The notes under the pieces are model-generated. The model searched no databases, had not been told where the DNA came from, and saw nothing but the letters and a program-made list of their open reading frames with translations. Shown here one piece after another: positions 54,384 to 62,979 of a stretch of DNA of 64,000 bases (position 1 is its first letter; each line of letters opens with the position of its first letter). Origin of the DNA: Tengunoibacter tsumagoiensis (GTDB lineage Bacteria > Chloroflexota > Ktedonobacteria > Ktedonobacterales > Ktedonobacteraceae); contig NZ_BIFR01000001.1 in assembly GCF_003967535.1 (NCBI RefSeq), positions 3,347,001 to 3,411,000 on the forward strand, read 5' to 3'. A program made the translations under genes and the position numbers.

Positions 54384-55910
54384 ATGACTACAGTTTCAGT
54401 GTGGATTCCAGGTGATCAATTGCTTTTACAGCATCCGGCAATTCAAATAGCAGAGGAGCAAACGACAAGAGAACAGATTCATATTATCCTGATTGAAAGC
54501 CTTGAACGTTTACGCTTGTTTCCTTATCAGAGAAAGAAGATTGTTTTACTTCTGAGCGCGATGAGACATTATGCAGATCGGCTACGTACTGAAGGGTATC
54601 AGGTGGATTATATCCAAGCAAAAAGTTTTGTTGAAGGGTTACAAGAACATGCCCGGCGCATTCAACCACAGCAACTTATCACTATGGCTGCCAGTGAATA
54701 TGATACCAGATATTTGCAGCAAAAAGAGCTCGAGAAGCTCATCGGCATCCCTGTTACTGTAGTGGCCAATACGCAGTTTCTTGTGGAATTATATAGTCCT
54801 TTTGCCAATCGAAAAGAGACCAGGCATGCAGTGATGGAACCTTTCTATCGAGCAATGCGCCAACACTACGGCATTCTAATGGATGGAAAAGAGAGTCCAA
54901 GTGGTGGGCGTTGGAACTATGATGAATTGAATCGGGAACCATTGCCCAGGCAACTTTCCGTACCACCTATTGTAACCTTCGCGCCTGATTCCATAACACA
55001 AGAAGTCATTGAACTGGTCAACACATTTGAAAATGGAGTTGGAACCACCACCCATTTTGAATATGCTGTTACCCATGAACAGGCTCAGCAAGCACTTAAT
55101 GACTTCATAGAATGTCGCTTATCCAGATTCGGACCCTATGAAGATGCGATGAGTACTCAAGGGAGCGTCCTATATCACGCCCAGATCTCATTGTATATGA
55201 ATATCGGTCTGCTCGATACAATGGAGATCCTCCAGGCGGCAGAAGCGGCTTATCGACAAGAACAGGTCCCTATTCAATCCGTTGAGGGCTTTATTCGCCA
55301 GATTCTGGGCTGGCGTGAATATATGTACTGGCAATATTGGCAACAGATGCCAGATTTACGCACCGCAAATAGCTGGAATGCACAGCGTCCAATGCCTCAA
55401 ATGTTTTGGGATGGGCAGACCAGGATGAATTGTATTAAACATGTAGCCACCCGTGTTCTTGACAGTGGCTACAGCAATCATATCGAGCGCCTGATGGTCG
55501 TCTGCAATTTCTGTCAGCTGGCAGGAGTAAAACCTTATGATGTCGCAGCCTGGTTTTTAAGTTGTTACTTTGACGCGTACGACTGGGTTGTCCTACCCAA
55601 CGTGATTGGAATGGGATTAAATGCAGACAATGGTCGTACGACGAGCAAACCCTATATTGCTTCTGGCAAGTACATAGATCGGATGAGTAACTATTGCAAA
55701 GGCTGTACCTACTCTCCTAATAAGCGTACAGGACCAGACGCCTGCCCTTTCAACTTTCTCTATTGGAACTTCCTCATAGAGAACGAGACCCGACTCCGAG
55801 CAGGGCGTTCAAACCAGAACGTACTTGGACTACGTCACATCAACGACCAAGAACGCCTGGAAATTATCCAGGAGGCCAGACAATTTTTGCAGGATACCCT
55901 TCAATTTTGA
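54384..55910 (+). CDS. FeS bacterial (6-4) photolyase / cryptochrome (PhrB-like)
   Basis: 508-residue flavoprotein of the FeS-BCP group of the photolyase family, binding FAD and, in characterised members, a lumazine-type antenna and a [4Fe-4S] cluster; PhrB repairs (6-4) photoproducts in DNA. The four cluster cysteines can be placed at C350 (MNCIKH), C438 and C441 (YCKGC) and C454 (DACPF), the same numbers as in PhrB by my recollection. The FAD pocket segment QILGWREYMYWQYW is conserved. Its N-terminus, PGDQLLLQHPA, is typical of the group. AAAGGGA precedes the ATG. Downstream of it are an SDR and a TetR gene. Confidence 0.92.
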   Translation: MTTVSVWIPGDQLLLQHPAIQIAEEQTTREQIHIILIESLERLRLFPYQRKKIVLLLSAMRHYADRLRTEGYQVDYIQAKSFVEGLQEHARRIQPQQLITMAASEYDTRYLQQKELEKLIGIPVTVVANTQFLVELYSPFANRKETRHAVMEPFYRAMRQHYGILMDGKESPSGGRWNYDELNREPLPRQLSVPPIVTFAPDSITQEVIELVNTFENGVGTTTHFEYAVTHEQAQQALNDFIECRLSRFGPYEDAMSTQGSVLYHAQISLYMNIGLLDTMEILQAAEAAYRQEQVPIQSVEGFIRQILGWREYMYWQYWQQMPDLRTANSWNAQRPMPQMFWDGQTRMNCIKHVATRVLDSGYSNHIERLMVVCNFCQLAGVKPYDVAAWFLSCYFDAYDWVVLPNVIGMGLNADNGRTTSKPYIASGKYIDRMSNYCKGCTYSPNKRTGPDACPFNFLYWNFLIENETRLRAGRSNQNVLGLRHINDQERLEIIQEARQFLQDTLQF

Positions 55911-56059
55911 CCAGAGCATGGAAGGGATAAGCATACTTATTCTAGAATGAAAAGATGATATGAGATATTAGTCATCTATTTATAGGTGACTAATCATAAA
56001 ATAATGTTACAATATATTACGGTATTTTCTATAAAAATTCGAGAAGAGGGCGAAACGAC

Positions 56060-56848
56060 ATGTTCATTTATGAAGGAAAGACTGTTCTTATTACCGGAGC
56101 CTCCTCAGGGATTGGTGAAGCTTTTGCTCGTGAGCTCGCGCAACGCAAGATGAATATTATCCTTGTTGCGCGCTCAGAGCAGAAGCTACAGAACATGGCA
56201 GCCAATCTCATGACAAAATTTCGGATCAACGCAGACATCATTATTGCAGATCTCACACAAGAGGGAAGTGCACAAAGAATTTATAATGAGATAAAGCGAC
56301 GTCATCTTAGCATTGATCTCCTCATAAATAATGCAGGTTTTGGGACTTACGGACCATTTGAAGCCATACCGGCAGAGAGAAAGCATGCCGAAGTTATGCT
56401 CAACGTTGTCTCATTAGTTGATATGACCCACACCTTTTTACCAGAGTTATTAGAACGTCGTGGTGGAATAATTAATCTTGCATCGATCGCATCTTTCACT
56501 CCAATGCCTTACATGTCAGTATACGCTGCAACCAAGGCCTTCATACTTTCTTTTAGTGAAGCCTTATGGGGTGAATATCACCACAGGGGTCTGCGTATTC
56601 TTGCGCTCTGTCCAAGTGCAACAGAGACCTCTTTTTTTGATGACTTAAACCAATCGGCGTCAACAAAAGAGCCTGCTATTTTTAGTCAGAAACGTCGCCC
56701 CGAACAGGTAGTTGCAACCGCATTGCGAGCACTCGAACAAGGCAAATGTTATACAGTCGATGGAGGAAGTAACTATATCGTCACACAGTTATATCGCTTC
56801 TTCCCGAGAAGCATGACCATTCGTGGCATATCCAAAATGATGAGATAA
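56060..56848 (+). CDS. Short-chain dehydrogenase/reductase
   Basis: Classical SDR of 262 residues. Cofactor motif TGASSGIG (12-19), NAG at 91-93, and the catalytic YxxxK is Y155-K159 with a serine at 142 or 145 (NLASIAS). The region beginning with arginine and without an acidic residue after beta-2 (ARSEQK) fits NADP(H) preference. The C-terminal RFFPRSMTIRGI is a shape common in DltE-like SDRs. Substrate unknown. It lies 150 bases after the photolyase and is followed by a terminator and then a TetR gene. Confidence 0.89.
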   Translation: MFIYEGKTVLITGASSGIGEAFARELAQRKMNIILVARSEQKLQNMAANLMTKFRINADIIIADLTQEGSAQRIYNEIKRRHLSIDLLINNAGFGTYGPFEAIPAERKHAEVMLNVVSLVDMTHTFLPELLERRGGIINLASIASFTPMPYMSVYAATKAFILSFSEALWGEYHHRGLRILALCPSATETSFFDDLNQSASTKEPAIFSQKRRPEQVVATALRALEQGKCYTVDGGSNYIVTQLYRFFPRSMTIRGISKMMR

Positions 56849-56937
56849 TAAGTGAAGGGGCTGAGAGCTTAAAACACAGACTCTCGCTCTTCGCATGAAA
56901 GCTGCCATTCCTGTATTCATTATATCGGAACGAGACG

Positions 56938-56976
56938 CTCCCGGAGAGATTTGACTCGCATCTCCCGGGCTTTTTT
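56938..56976 (+). terminator. Intrinsic terminator after the SDR gene
   Basis: Imperfect GC-rich stem (CTCCCGGAGA on the left, TCTCCCGGGC on the right) followed by six T. Ends the SDR transcript just before the TetR gene. Confidence 0.7.
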
Positions 56977-57018
56977 GGTACAATAATGATAACTTGAGCA
57001 AAGTGAGGAAATGAGCTT

Positions 57019-57600
57019 ATGCGGCCCATGCGCGATAGCATCTTAGCCGCTGCCGTCCAACTATTTGCAGAATATGGCTACCATGCGGCTCCATTACGTG
57101 ATATCGCCCGCATTGCAGGCATTCAGGCTGCAAGTATTTATCATCACTATCCAAATAAGCAAGCGTTATTGGTAGAGATCATGGCGACTCAGATGCAGCA
57201 TCTCAACCAGAGCCTGGAGCATATTTTACAGGAACACCAGGACTCCTTAGTCCGTTTAGATGCAGCGATTGCCAATCATATCCGTTTGCATACAATGTAT
57301 AAAGCGGAGTTTTTCATTGTTGATACCGAGATTCGAGCTCTGGACCCCGAAAATCGACCGTATATACTTTCCTTACGCGATACCTATGAACAATTGTGGC
57401 AGGAACTATTACGAACAGGGATGGAGCAGGGTATTTTTCGCACAAGCGATGTGAAAGTTGTCTCCTATGCTATTATCGCGCTCTGCACAGAAGTTGCGAC
57501 CTGGTTTAAACCTGAAGGGCGTTTGACCGTTCAGCAAGTCATTGTACTCTACCGACAACTTATCACCCATGGTCTGCTGTTGCCAGATCAGAGCGTATAG
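57019..57600 (+). CDS. TetR/AcrR family regulator
   Basis: 193 residues. N-terminal helix-turn-helix reads ILAAAVQLFAEYGYHAAPLRDIARIAGIQAASIYHHYPNKQALL in pieces, a textbook TetR DNA-binding domain of the AcrR/FadR type. The C-terminal domain has the WQELLRTGMEQGIFR pattern often seen in regulators of fatty-acyl or acyl-CoA metabolism. GAGG lies about ten bases before ATG 57019. No obvious palindrome is seen in its upstream region; target unknown. Confidence 0.89.
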   Translation: MRPMRDSILAAAVQLFAEYGYHAAPLRDIARIAGIQAASIYHHYPNKQALLVEIMATQMQHLNQSLEHILQEHQDSLVRLDAAIANHIRLHTMYKAEFFIVDTEIRALDPENRPYILSLRDTYEQLWQELLRTGMEQGIFRTSDVKVVSYAIIALCTEVATWFKPEGRLTVQQVIVLYRQLITHGLLLPDQSV

Positions 57601-57751
57601 AGACCAGGAGCATATTCTGAAAGAAGCCGTAGGTCCCATAGTAGCCAGACCAGATACAACCACCAGATCTCAGATTGATGAGCAATGTAACTCATACATT
57701 GCTGCTTCGTTCCATAGTATGTACTTATCTTAAGGGAGTTATAGCACCAGA

Positions 57752-58567
57752 ATGGAGCCTACAAAGAAGAGCGAAAAAAAGCATCGGAAACCTATCGTAT
57801 GGGTCATCCTTTCCCTATTGGTGATCACCAGTAGTATCTTTCTCCTTGTCAATCGTTTAGGGGCAGGAAATCAAGTGCTTTCTCATATCAAATTACCAAA
57901 GCAGACAGCTACTGCATCACCCCAACAGACGGCAACGGACACATTGACCCCCACCGCCACCCCACTCTTTTTTGAAAATTTCGTTGATAATAAAAAGGGA
58001 TGGTTTGTTGGAGATTCAGCTGGCTATATTCGCACGATTAGTAATGGGCAATTAACTCTATCAGGGACCAATCACAAGATCCTCACAGAGAGCCTGCCCA
58101 GTACAAATTCCTTTACAGACTTTGTTTTCTCGACAACATTTACTATTTTGAAGGCAGATGCTCATGATAGCGTTGGCGTCTACCTGCGCGGAGATAGTAA
58201 CCTTGACCATGATTATCGTATTGATATCTCTGGGAATACTACCTATACAGTCAGCAAAGAATCGCTAGATGATGCGAACATGGATACCCGAGCCACATTG
58301 ATTGGCCCATTAACCACACCAGATCTGCTCCCGATTGGCCATCAAAATACGCTGACAGTAACGATGAGCGGCTCTACAATGGAGATTATTCTCAATGGGC
58401 ATCTTGTAAATACCATTATCGATGCCGATTATACCCATGGACAGATCGCCCTCTTTGTTGAAAATGGAACGACGTCTGATGCAGTAACTGCAACCTTTAG
58501 CAGTATAGTTGTCCAACCACTGCCAACCCCAGGCCCCGGGACGGCGACAGCAACAGCGACATCGTAA
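57752..58567 (+). CDS. Membrane-anchored protein with jelly-roll (LamG/DUF1080-like) domain
   Basis: 271 residues. Basic N-terminus, one transmembrane helix (about 14-34, WVILSLLVITSSIFLLV), then a Thr/Ala/Pro-rich linker, and an extracellular beta-sandwich of about 180 residues (FFENFVDNKKGWFVGDSAGY to IALFVENGT) resembling the carbohydrate-binding jelly roll of concanavalin-like or 3-keto-disaccharide hydrolase proteins. A second Thr/Pro/Ala tail ends the protein. Such layouts occur in Chloroflexota cell-surface proteins. No function assigned; sugar binding is a guess. Confidence 0.7.
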   Translation: MEPTKKSEKKHRKPIVWVILSLLVITSSIFLLVNRLGAGNQVLSHIKLPKQTATASPQQTATDTLTPTATPLFFENFVDNKKGWFVGDSAGYIRTISNGQLTLSGTNHKILTESLPSTNSFTDFVFSTTFTILKADAHDSVGVYLRGDSNLDHDYRIDISGNTTYTVSKESLDDANMDTRATLIGPLTTPDLLPIGHQNTLTVTMSGSTMEIILNGHLVNTIIDADYTHGQIALFVENGTTSDAVTATFSSIVVQPLPTPGPGTATATATS

Positions 58568-59188
58568 CAAGATCTACCATGAATGCTCTGATTTTAATAC
58601 ACAAATTGGACGCACTTTTTCAAAACGTGGATTTCTCATAAGTTTTAAATGCTGATCGAGATAACCTCGATGCTTCATTATTGAAGAGATATTGTCTGAC
58701 GTCATATACATGACAAGTGTATATTTCATTCATCTTTGACAAAAAACCGTCCGTTTCTTCAAGCTGGAAGGGACATCAAACGTGTCCCCAGGCTCTTAAG
58801 ACATACTCTAAGGACGCAGGAGAGAGCTCCAGGGAGAGAGAGGCATTCTACATGTATGTATAGATATTGTAGAGGAAGAGGTATTACTGCTGATCTTCGC
58901 CTGCAATGGCACTGTTCACTTCATTAAGGAAAGTGAATAGCTCATACTCACACTTGGGGTTCAAAATAACAGGAGACAGCTGTGGACTTTTTTTCAACGT
59001 ATTAGACAAATTTGAGAATCTTCCTTTATTTTCAGCCCATTTTAGACTATTCTTTGCTGCAATAATGTGATATGATTAATATAAGGCTGTATAGTGCATT
59101 GGTGCTCTGAGTAGATTGTCTATCTGAAGCTGCGCGATACAGGTAGTTATTTGTTGGGCGTAAGCCCTGGAAGCGAGATTTTGAACCT
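58568..59188. other. Long leader/intergenic region upstream of the zinc-ribbon gene
   Basis: No convincing gene; short frames lack ribosome sites. The 3' end holds a small hairpin GGGC-GTAA-GCCC (59156-59167) with a GNRA-type loop, 21 bases before the zinc-ribbon start codon, which could influence translation. A CGAG/CTCG hairpin lies near 58655. Confidence 0.45.
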
Positions 59189-59548
59189 ATGTCTTATGTT
59201 GATGAAACCCTGTATTGTCGCGATTGCAATCAGGAATTTACGTTTACTGCCGGTGAACAGGAATTTTATGCCAGCCGTGGTTTAACAAACAAGCCCGCTC
59301 GCTGTCCTTCATGCCGCGCTGCCCGCAAACAGGCCAATGGCCAGGGTGGTGGTAGCTATAACGGCGGTGGCCGTAGCGGTGGTTCCCGCGAGCCACGCCA
59401 GCTCTATACGGTTACCTGCGCTAGCTGTGGTAATGAGGCTCAAGTTCCTTTCCAGCCACGCGATGACCGTCCCGTCTATTGCAGTAGCTGTTTCCAGTCT
59501 CAGGATTCTGGTCGTGGTAACTCACGCCGATCCTCTTCCCGCTGGTAA
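59189..59548 (+). CDS. Double zinc-ribbon protein with Gly-rich linker
   Basis: 119 residues. First ribbon: C10-x2-C13 (YCRDCNQEF) and CPSC; a glycine/serine/arginine-rich linker (about 50-70) follows; second ribbon: CASC and CSSC. The tail is basic and serine-rich (RRSSSRW). The family is common in Chloroflexota and is often annotated zinc-ribbon domain containing; some relatives are thought to bind nucleic acid. The four CxxC pairs are clear. The codon bias towards C/T-ending codons and the strong terminator that follows suggest high expression. Function unproven. Confidence 0.82.
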   Translation: MSYVDETLYCRDCNQEFTFTAGEQEFYASRGLTNKPARCPSCRAARKQANGQGGGSYNGGGRSGGSREPRQLYTVTCASCGNEAQVPFQPRDDRPVYCSSCFQSQDSGRGNSRRSSSRW

Positions 59549-59568
59549 TTCTTCTTTACCATATCAGT

Positions 59569-59614
59569 AAAAATGAGAGGAATATACTCCTGGAGTATGT
59601 TCCTCTCATTTTTT
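59569..59614 (+). terminator. Intrinsic terminator of the zinc-ribbon gene
   Basis: A 22-position hairpin, arms 59569-59590 and 59592-59613, with one T-G wobble; the T-run on the plus strand forms the bottom of the stem and its continuation. The A-run on the other side also makes it work in reverse. Confidence 0.85.
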
Positions 59615-59765
59615 ATGTCTCAACCATTCTTCACTTCAACCACTTAAGAGGGAACATATACCAGAGAGATGCTTTGTATCTTTTTAATAGGACACGTCAT
59701 TCTGTTCGACACCCGTCTCACATCCTGTTTCAACGTCGAGAACGCGAGCAGAGCGCTTTGTTGTT

Positions 59766-60731
59766 CTAAGCCAGCACAACAGCAATAAGGTACATCAGGT
59801 AGATCGTCACCAGCAGAGCGCCCATCGTGCGGGGAATCTTCCCATACCAGATAAGAACCAGGAGTGCCAGGTGAACCACGACCATGACAGGTAATGCGAT
59901 GAAGGTGACATGGGGATCGACCGGAATGGAATGAATCGTGGCAGCAATTCCAAGGGTGACGAGCAGATTGTAGGCGAAAGAGCCAAGAATACCCCCCACC
60001 AGAATATCAGCCTGTTTCTTTCGGGCAGCACTGACCCCGAGGGCAATCATTTCTGCTCCGGTTCCTAGTGAGACAATCGTTGCTCCAACCGCACTCTGAC
60101 TCAAACCAACGAGAGAGGCGAAGCGAAGAGCCCCTTCCACGATTGCTGGGCCTCCCACCGCCATGGCAATCACCCCTCCAAAAGTCAGTGCCACTGGTTT
60201 CCACTGAAGACGAGCGCGAACGTGTGGTTTCTGGTTGTCATCGTCATCGTCATCTGACTCAGATGATGCCATGCGCTTGACTGCCTCTCGGTCTGTTCGA
60301 AGCAAAAAGAGCGTATAGCCCACAAACACCACCAATAGGAGGATTCCTTCCCATTGTGTCACCACTCCGAGAAAGAGCAGGATGATAGGGATGAGGGAGA
60401 CGAGGGTCGCGATGAGGGCCTGTCGTCGCACATTCCTGGCGATGCTGAGGGGAAAGATAAGTGCAGAAAGGCCAAGGGCACACGTGGCGATGGTAACGTT
60501 GGTTCCAATCACGTTGCCCACTGCAAGTGTTGGTGCACCGCGTGCCGAAGCAATGGCGGCAGTGAGCATCTCCTCGGGTTCCAGCCCTGCCAGAACCACC
60601 CCGAGAACCAGGGCACTGACGCCGAGTGCATGGGCAAGATCACTGGCTCCATCAAGAAACCAATCCGCTCCAACAACGAGCAGAAGCGTTCCCAGAGCGA
60701 GCAGTCCGAGCGCGAAGAGGAGAGAAAGCAT
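59766..60731 (-). CDS. CaCA family sodium/calcium exchanger
   Basis: 321 residues, ten transmembrane helices. The two alpha repeats are clear: LEPEEMLTAAIASARG with GNVIGTNV in the first half and LGTGAEMIALGVSAARKK with GGILGSFAYNLLVTLG in the second. Between them lies a cytoplasmic loop with six consecutive aspartates (SDDDDDDNQK), a possible metal-sensing element. The usual acidic pair is Glu in each alpha repeat. Exports Ca or another divalent cation in exchange for Na or H. Start overlaps the CDF stop (TAATG), so translation is coupled. Confidence 0.9.
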   Translation of the reverse strand: MLSLLFALGLLALGTLLLVVGADWFLDGASDLAHALGVSALVLGVVLAGLEPEEMLTAAIASARGAPTLAVGNVIGTNVTIATCALGLSALIFPLSIARNVRRQALIATLVSLIPIILLFLGVVTQWEGILLLVVFVGYTLFLLRTDREAVKRMASSESDDDDDDNQKPHVRARLQWKPVALTFGGVIAMAVGGPAIVEGALRFASLVGLSQSAVGATIVSLGTGAEMIALGVSAARKKQADILVGGILGSFAYNLLVTLGIAATIHSIPVDPHVTFIALPVMVVVHLALLVLIWYGKIPRTMGALLVTIYLMYLIAVVLA

Positions 60732-61381
60732 TAGAGATCCTTTCTCAACGCGTCTGTCGGGGACAGATGCTCTCTGCTCTCACGGAGCGCATGGACTGCT
60801 TCCCGAATACCATAATAGACAATGATAAGAGAGGCGAGCGGATCAGCCCACCACCAGCCGAAAAGTGCATTTAAGAGCAATCCCGCCAGGACAGCACCCG
60901 CGAGGTAGGCATCCACCAGCGTCACCTGCCCTTCGGTAAGCAAGACTGTGTTTTTCAGTTGCCGTCCCGTCACCCGTTTGCCAAAGGCGAGCAGCAGCAT
61001 CACGATGAAAGTGGCTGCAATCCACACGACCCCGCCAAAAGAGGGAATGGCACGCGTTCCTGTCAGAAGCGTGAAGAGCAGTTGTGCTACGATATAGATA
61101 ATCAGGGCAATAAACGCGATTCCGATGAGACGGAGCGCCAGCCGCTCTCGATGGTGGTTAACGCCAGTGAGTTGCCAGACGACCACAATGGAGGCAAAGA
61201 TTTCAATGAGGGAGTCGAGTCCGAACCCGGCAAGCGCGACGGAATGGGCAGCGTAGGCAGCAATCACGACAATGACAACGCCGACCACATTCCAGCCGAG
61301 CGTTAGATATTCCAGGAGGAGTCCTCGTTTGAGGAGTATCTTTTGATTCAACAGCCTTCTCCAATCTCGTATAGATACCAT
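60731..61381 (-). CDS. Cation diffusion facilitator family transporter
   Basis: 216 residues with six predicted membrane helices, shorter than canonical CDF proteins because the C-terminal cytoplasmic domain is missing. Helix 2 reads HSVALAGFGLDSLIE and helix 5 TLVDAYLAGAVL, so the usual His-x3-Asp metal site is present only partly. Metal specificity cannot be given. It shares a stop/start overlap with the CaCA exchanger, and both may serve one metal. The ATG at 61381 lies inside a 38-nt palindrome; a TTG start at 61351 with GGAGAAGG upstream would place the palindrome in the promoter region. Confidence 0.8.
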   Translation of the reverse strand: MVSIRDWRRLLNQKILLKRGLLLEYLTLGWNVVGVVIVVIAAYAAHSVALAGFGLDSLIEIFASIVVVWQLTGVNHHRERLALRLIGIAFIALIIYIVAQLLFTLLTGTRAIPSFGGVVWIAATFIVMLLLAFGKRVTGRQLKNTVLLTEGQVTLVDAYLAGAVLAGLLLNALFGWWWADPLASLIIVYYGIREAVHALRESREHLSPTDALRKDL

Positions 61382-61406
61382 ATATCAAATTATATGGTAT
61401 CTATAC
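61369..61406. promoter_or_regulatory. 38-nt palindrome over the CDF gene start
   Basis: Arms GTATAGATACCATATA and its complement are 16 bases each, perfectly paired, with a TCAAAT centre. It lies after the P450 stop and covers the CDF start codon. It contains a TATAAT box for the CDF direction at 61389-61394. It looks like a regulator site for the transporter pair; no T-run follows, so it is not a terminator. Confidence 0.7.
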
Positions 61407-61416
61407 GTTCTTTTTT

Positions 61417-62778
61417 TTATCTTCGTCTCTGAAGCGTCACCTGCATCCCATTGCGCGGACGCAACGTGACGAGAGGCTCTGGAACAACGCGCACCTCATA
61501 GGTTTGAGCCACAGTAGCGAGGATCAGTTGTGCTTCCGTCAGTGCAAAGCTATTGCCAATGCACATGCGTGGTCCCCCGCCAAAAGGAAAGTACGCAAAA
61601 CGCGGTCGCCCTGCTGAACGTTCGGGCAAAAAGCGTTCGGGATCGAACTGGTCCGGCTGCTCCCACAGGTCAGGATGGCGATGGGTCACATATTGGTACA
61701 TCGCTATTTCAGAGCCTTTCGGAATGTGGTAGCCAGCAATTTCGTCGTCATCGAGCACGTGACGGATAACACCTGGTGCCGGGGGATACAGCCGTAAGGT
61801 TTCATCAAGAATCATGCGCGTATAGGGCAGGAGTGGCAGGTCTGCAACAGTTGGGACACGTCCACCCAGGACCTGAGACAACTCTTGCTGAAGACGCTGC
61901 TCGACCTGGGGATGCTCTGCAAGCAAGTACCACGCCCAGGTCAATGCATTGGCGGTGGTCTCGTGGCCCGCAAAGACCATCGTCATAACCTCATCACGCA
62001 GTTGTTGATCGTTCATGAACTCGCCCGTCTCTTCGTCACGGGCCAGCAAAAACATCGAAAGCAAATCCCCACGATCCTCCTGACTCCCACGCCGCTCCTG
62101 GATGATGCGAGCAACCACTGTATTAAGAAGCGTGAGCGCACGTGTATACTCACGATTGCTCGCCGTTGGTATCCAGAGCGGAAAGGGAACAAGCGCGTTC
62201 AAATCGTGATTGAGATGCTCAAGAGCGATGTTAAACGCTTGTCCGACTGCACTTGCCTCGACCTCGACATCCACGTTAAACAGAGCCTTTGTCACGATAT
62301 GCAGTGTCAGGCGCATCATTTCAGTGGACAGGTCAAACGCCTGCTGATGCTGTTCATAGGCCTGCCACCGTTGCAGCATGGCGAGAGCGCTGTCTGTCAT
62401 CATCGTGGTTAAACCAGCGATCCGTTGCCGATGGAAGGCAGGTTGAGCCAGGCGGCGTTCTCTGAGCCAGGAGGCACCCTCTTGCAAAAACAAGTTCTCC
62501 CGACCAAGCAGCGGCGTCAGCCTCTGTAAACTAGAGCCTTTGTGGTAGTTTTGCGCATTGACCCTGAGGATATGATCAATGCCCTGGGGATCAAAACATA
62601 CATACAGGAACACTGACCCGAAAGCCCGAAAGCGCACCAGATCTCCATAACGCTCCCGCAGTCGGAGCATCAATCCAAGCTGATCCTGCTGCATCTCACG
62701 CAGATGGCCGCGGAAAAACGGACTCTGCGGTCCAGGAACGCTTTTCGGAGAAAGGTTTGGCGATGATATCTTCTGCAT
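61417..62778 (-). CDS. Cytochrome P450
   Basis: 453-residue P450 of the eukaryote-like class (CYP102/CYP4-like layout), different from the one at 20.1 kb. Haem ligand C406 in FGGGPRMCIG, I-helix AGHETTANALTW with the acid-alcohol pair, K-helix DETLRLYPPAPGVIRH. No reductase domain and no adjacent redox partner. AAAGAGAG lies before ATG 62778. Substrate likely a fatty acid or hydrophobic metabolite. The gene has slightly higher G+C than the 20-kb P450 and its neighbours, which might hint at transfer, but I have not measured it. Confidence 0.9.
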   Translation of the reverse strand: MQKISSPNLSPKSVPGPQSPFFRGHLREMQQDQLGLMLRLRERYGDLVRFRAFGSVFLYVCFDPQGIDHILRVNAQNYHKGSSLQRLTPLLGRENLFLQEGASWLRERRLAQPAFHRQRIAGLTTMMTDSALAMLQRWQAYEQHQQAFDLSTEMMRLTLHIVTKALFNVDVEVEASAVGQAFNIALEHLNHDLNALVPFPLWIPTASNREYTRALTLLNTVVARIIQERRGSQEDRGDLLSMFLLARDEETGEFMNDQQLRDEVMTMVFAGHETTANALTWAWYLLAEHPQVEQRLQQELSQVLGGRVPTVADLPLLPYTRMILDETLRLYPPAPGVIRHVLDDDEIAGYHIPKGSEIAMYQYVTHRHPDLWEQPDQFDPERFLPERSAGRPRFAYFPFGGGPRMCIGNSFALTEAQLILATVAQTYEVRVVPEPLVTLRPRNGMQVTLQRRR

Positions 62779-62979
62779 ATAAATCTCTCTTTACGCTATT
62801 AAGAAACGATCTCTTGTCTATTCCGCCAGGCGGCTTCATCTGGTCCGAGAGACATCCTCTTGAAACGCAGGTACGCACGGGAAGGCGAGAGTCAGCCAGA
62901 ACCACCTCATCTACTATAGCTCTTGGACGCTTTTCTCGCCCCATCCATTGGGAGGGGATTTGAAACCTGAACAGGATGT
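62779..62979. other. Short intergenic region
   Basis: About 200 bases between the P450 and the regulator genes, no gene or clear hairpin seen. The P450 promoter is presumably here. Confidence 0.35.

Noticed and set aside
58736..58927. 63-codon plus-strand frame in the leader of the zinc-ribbon gene
   Set aside because: Starts with TTG, no ribosome site, basic low-complexity translation.
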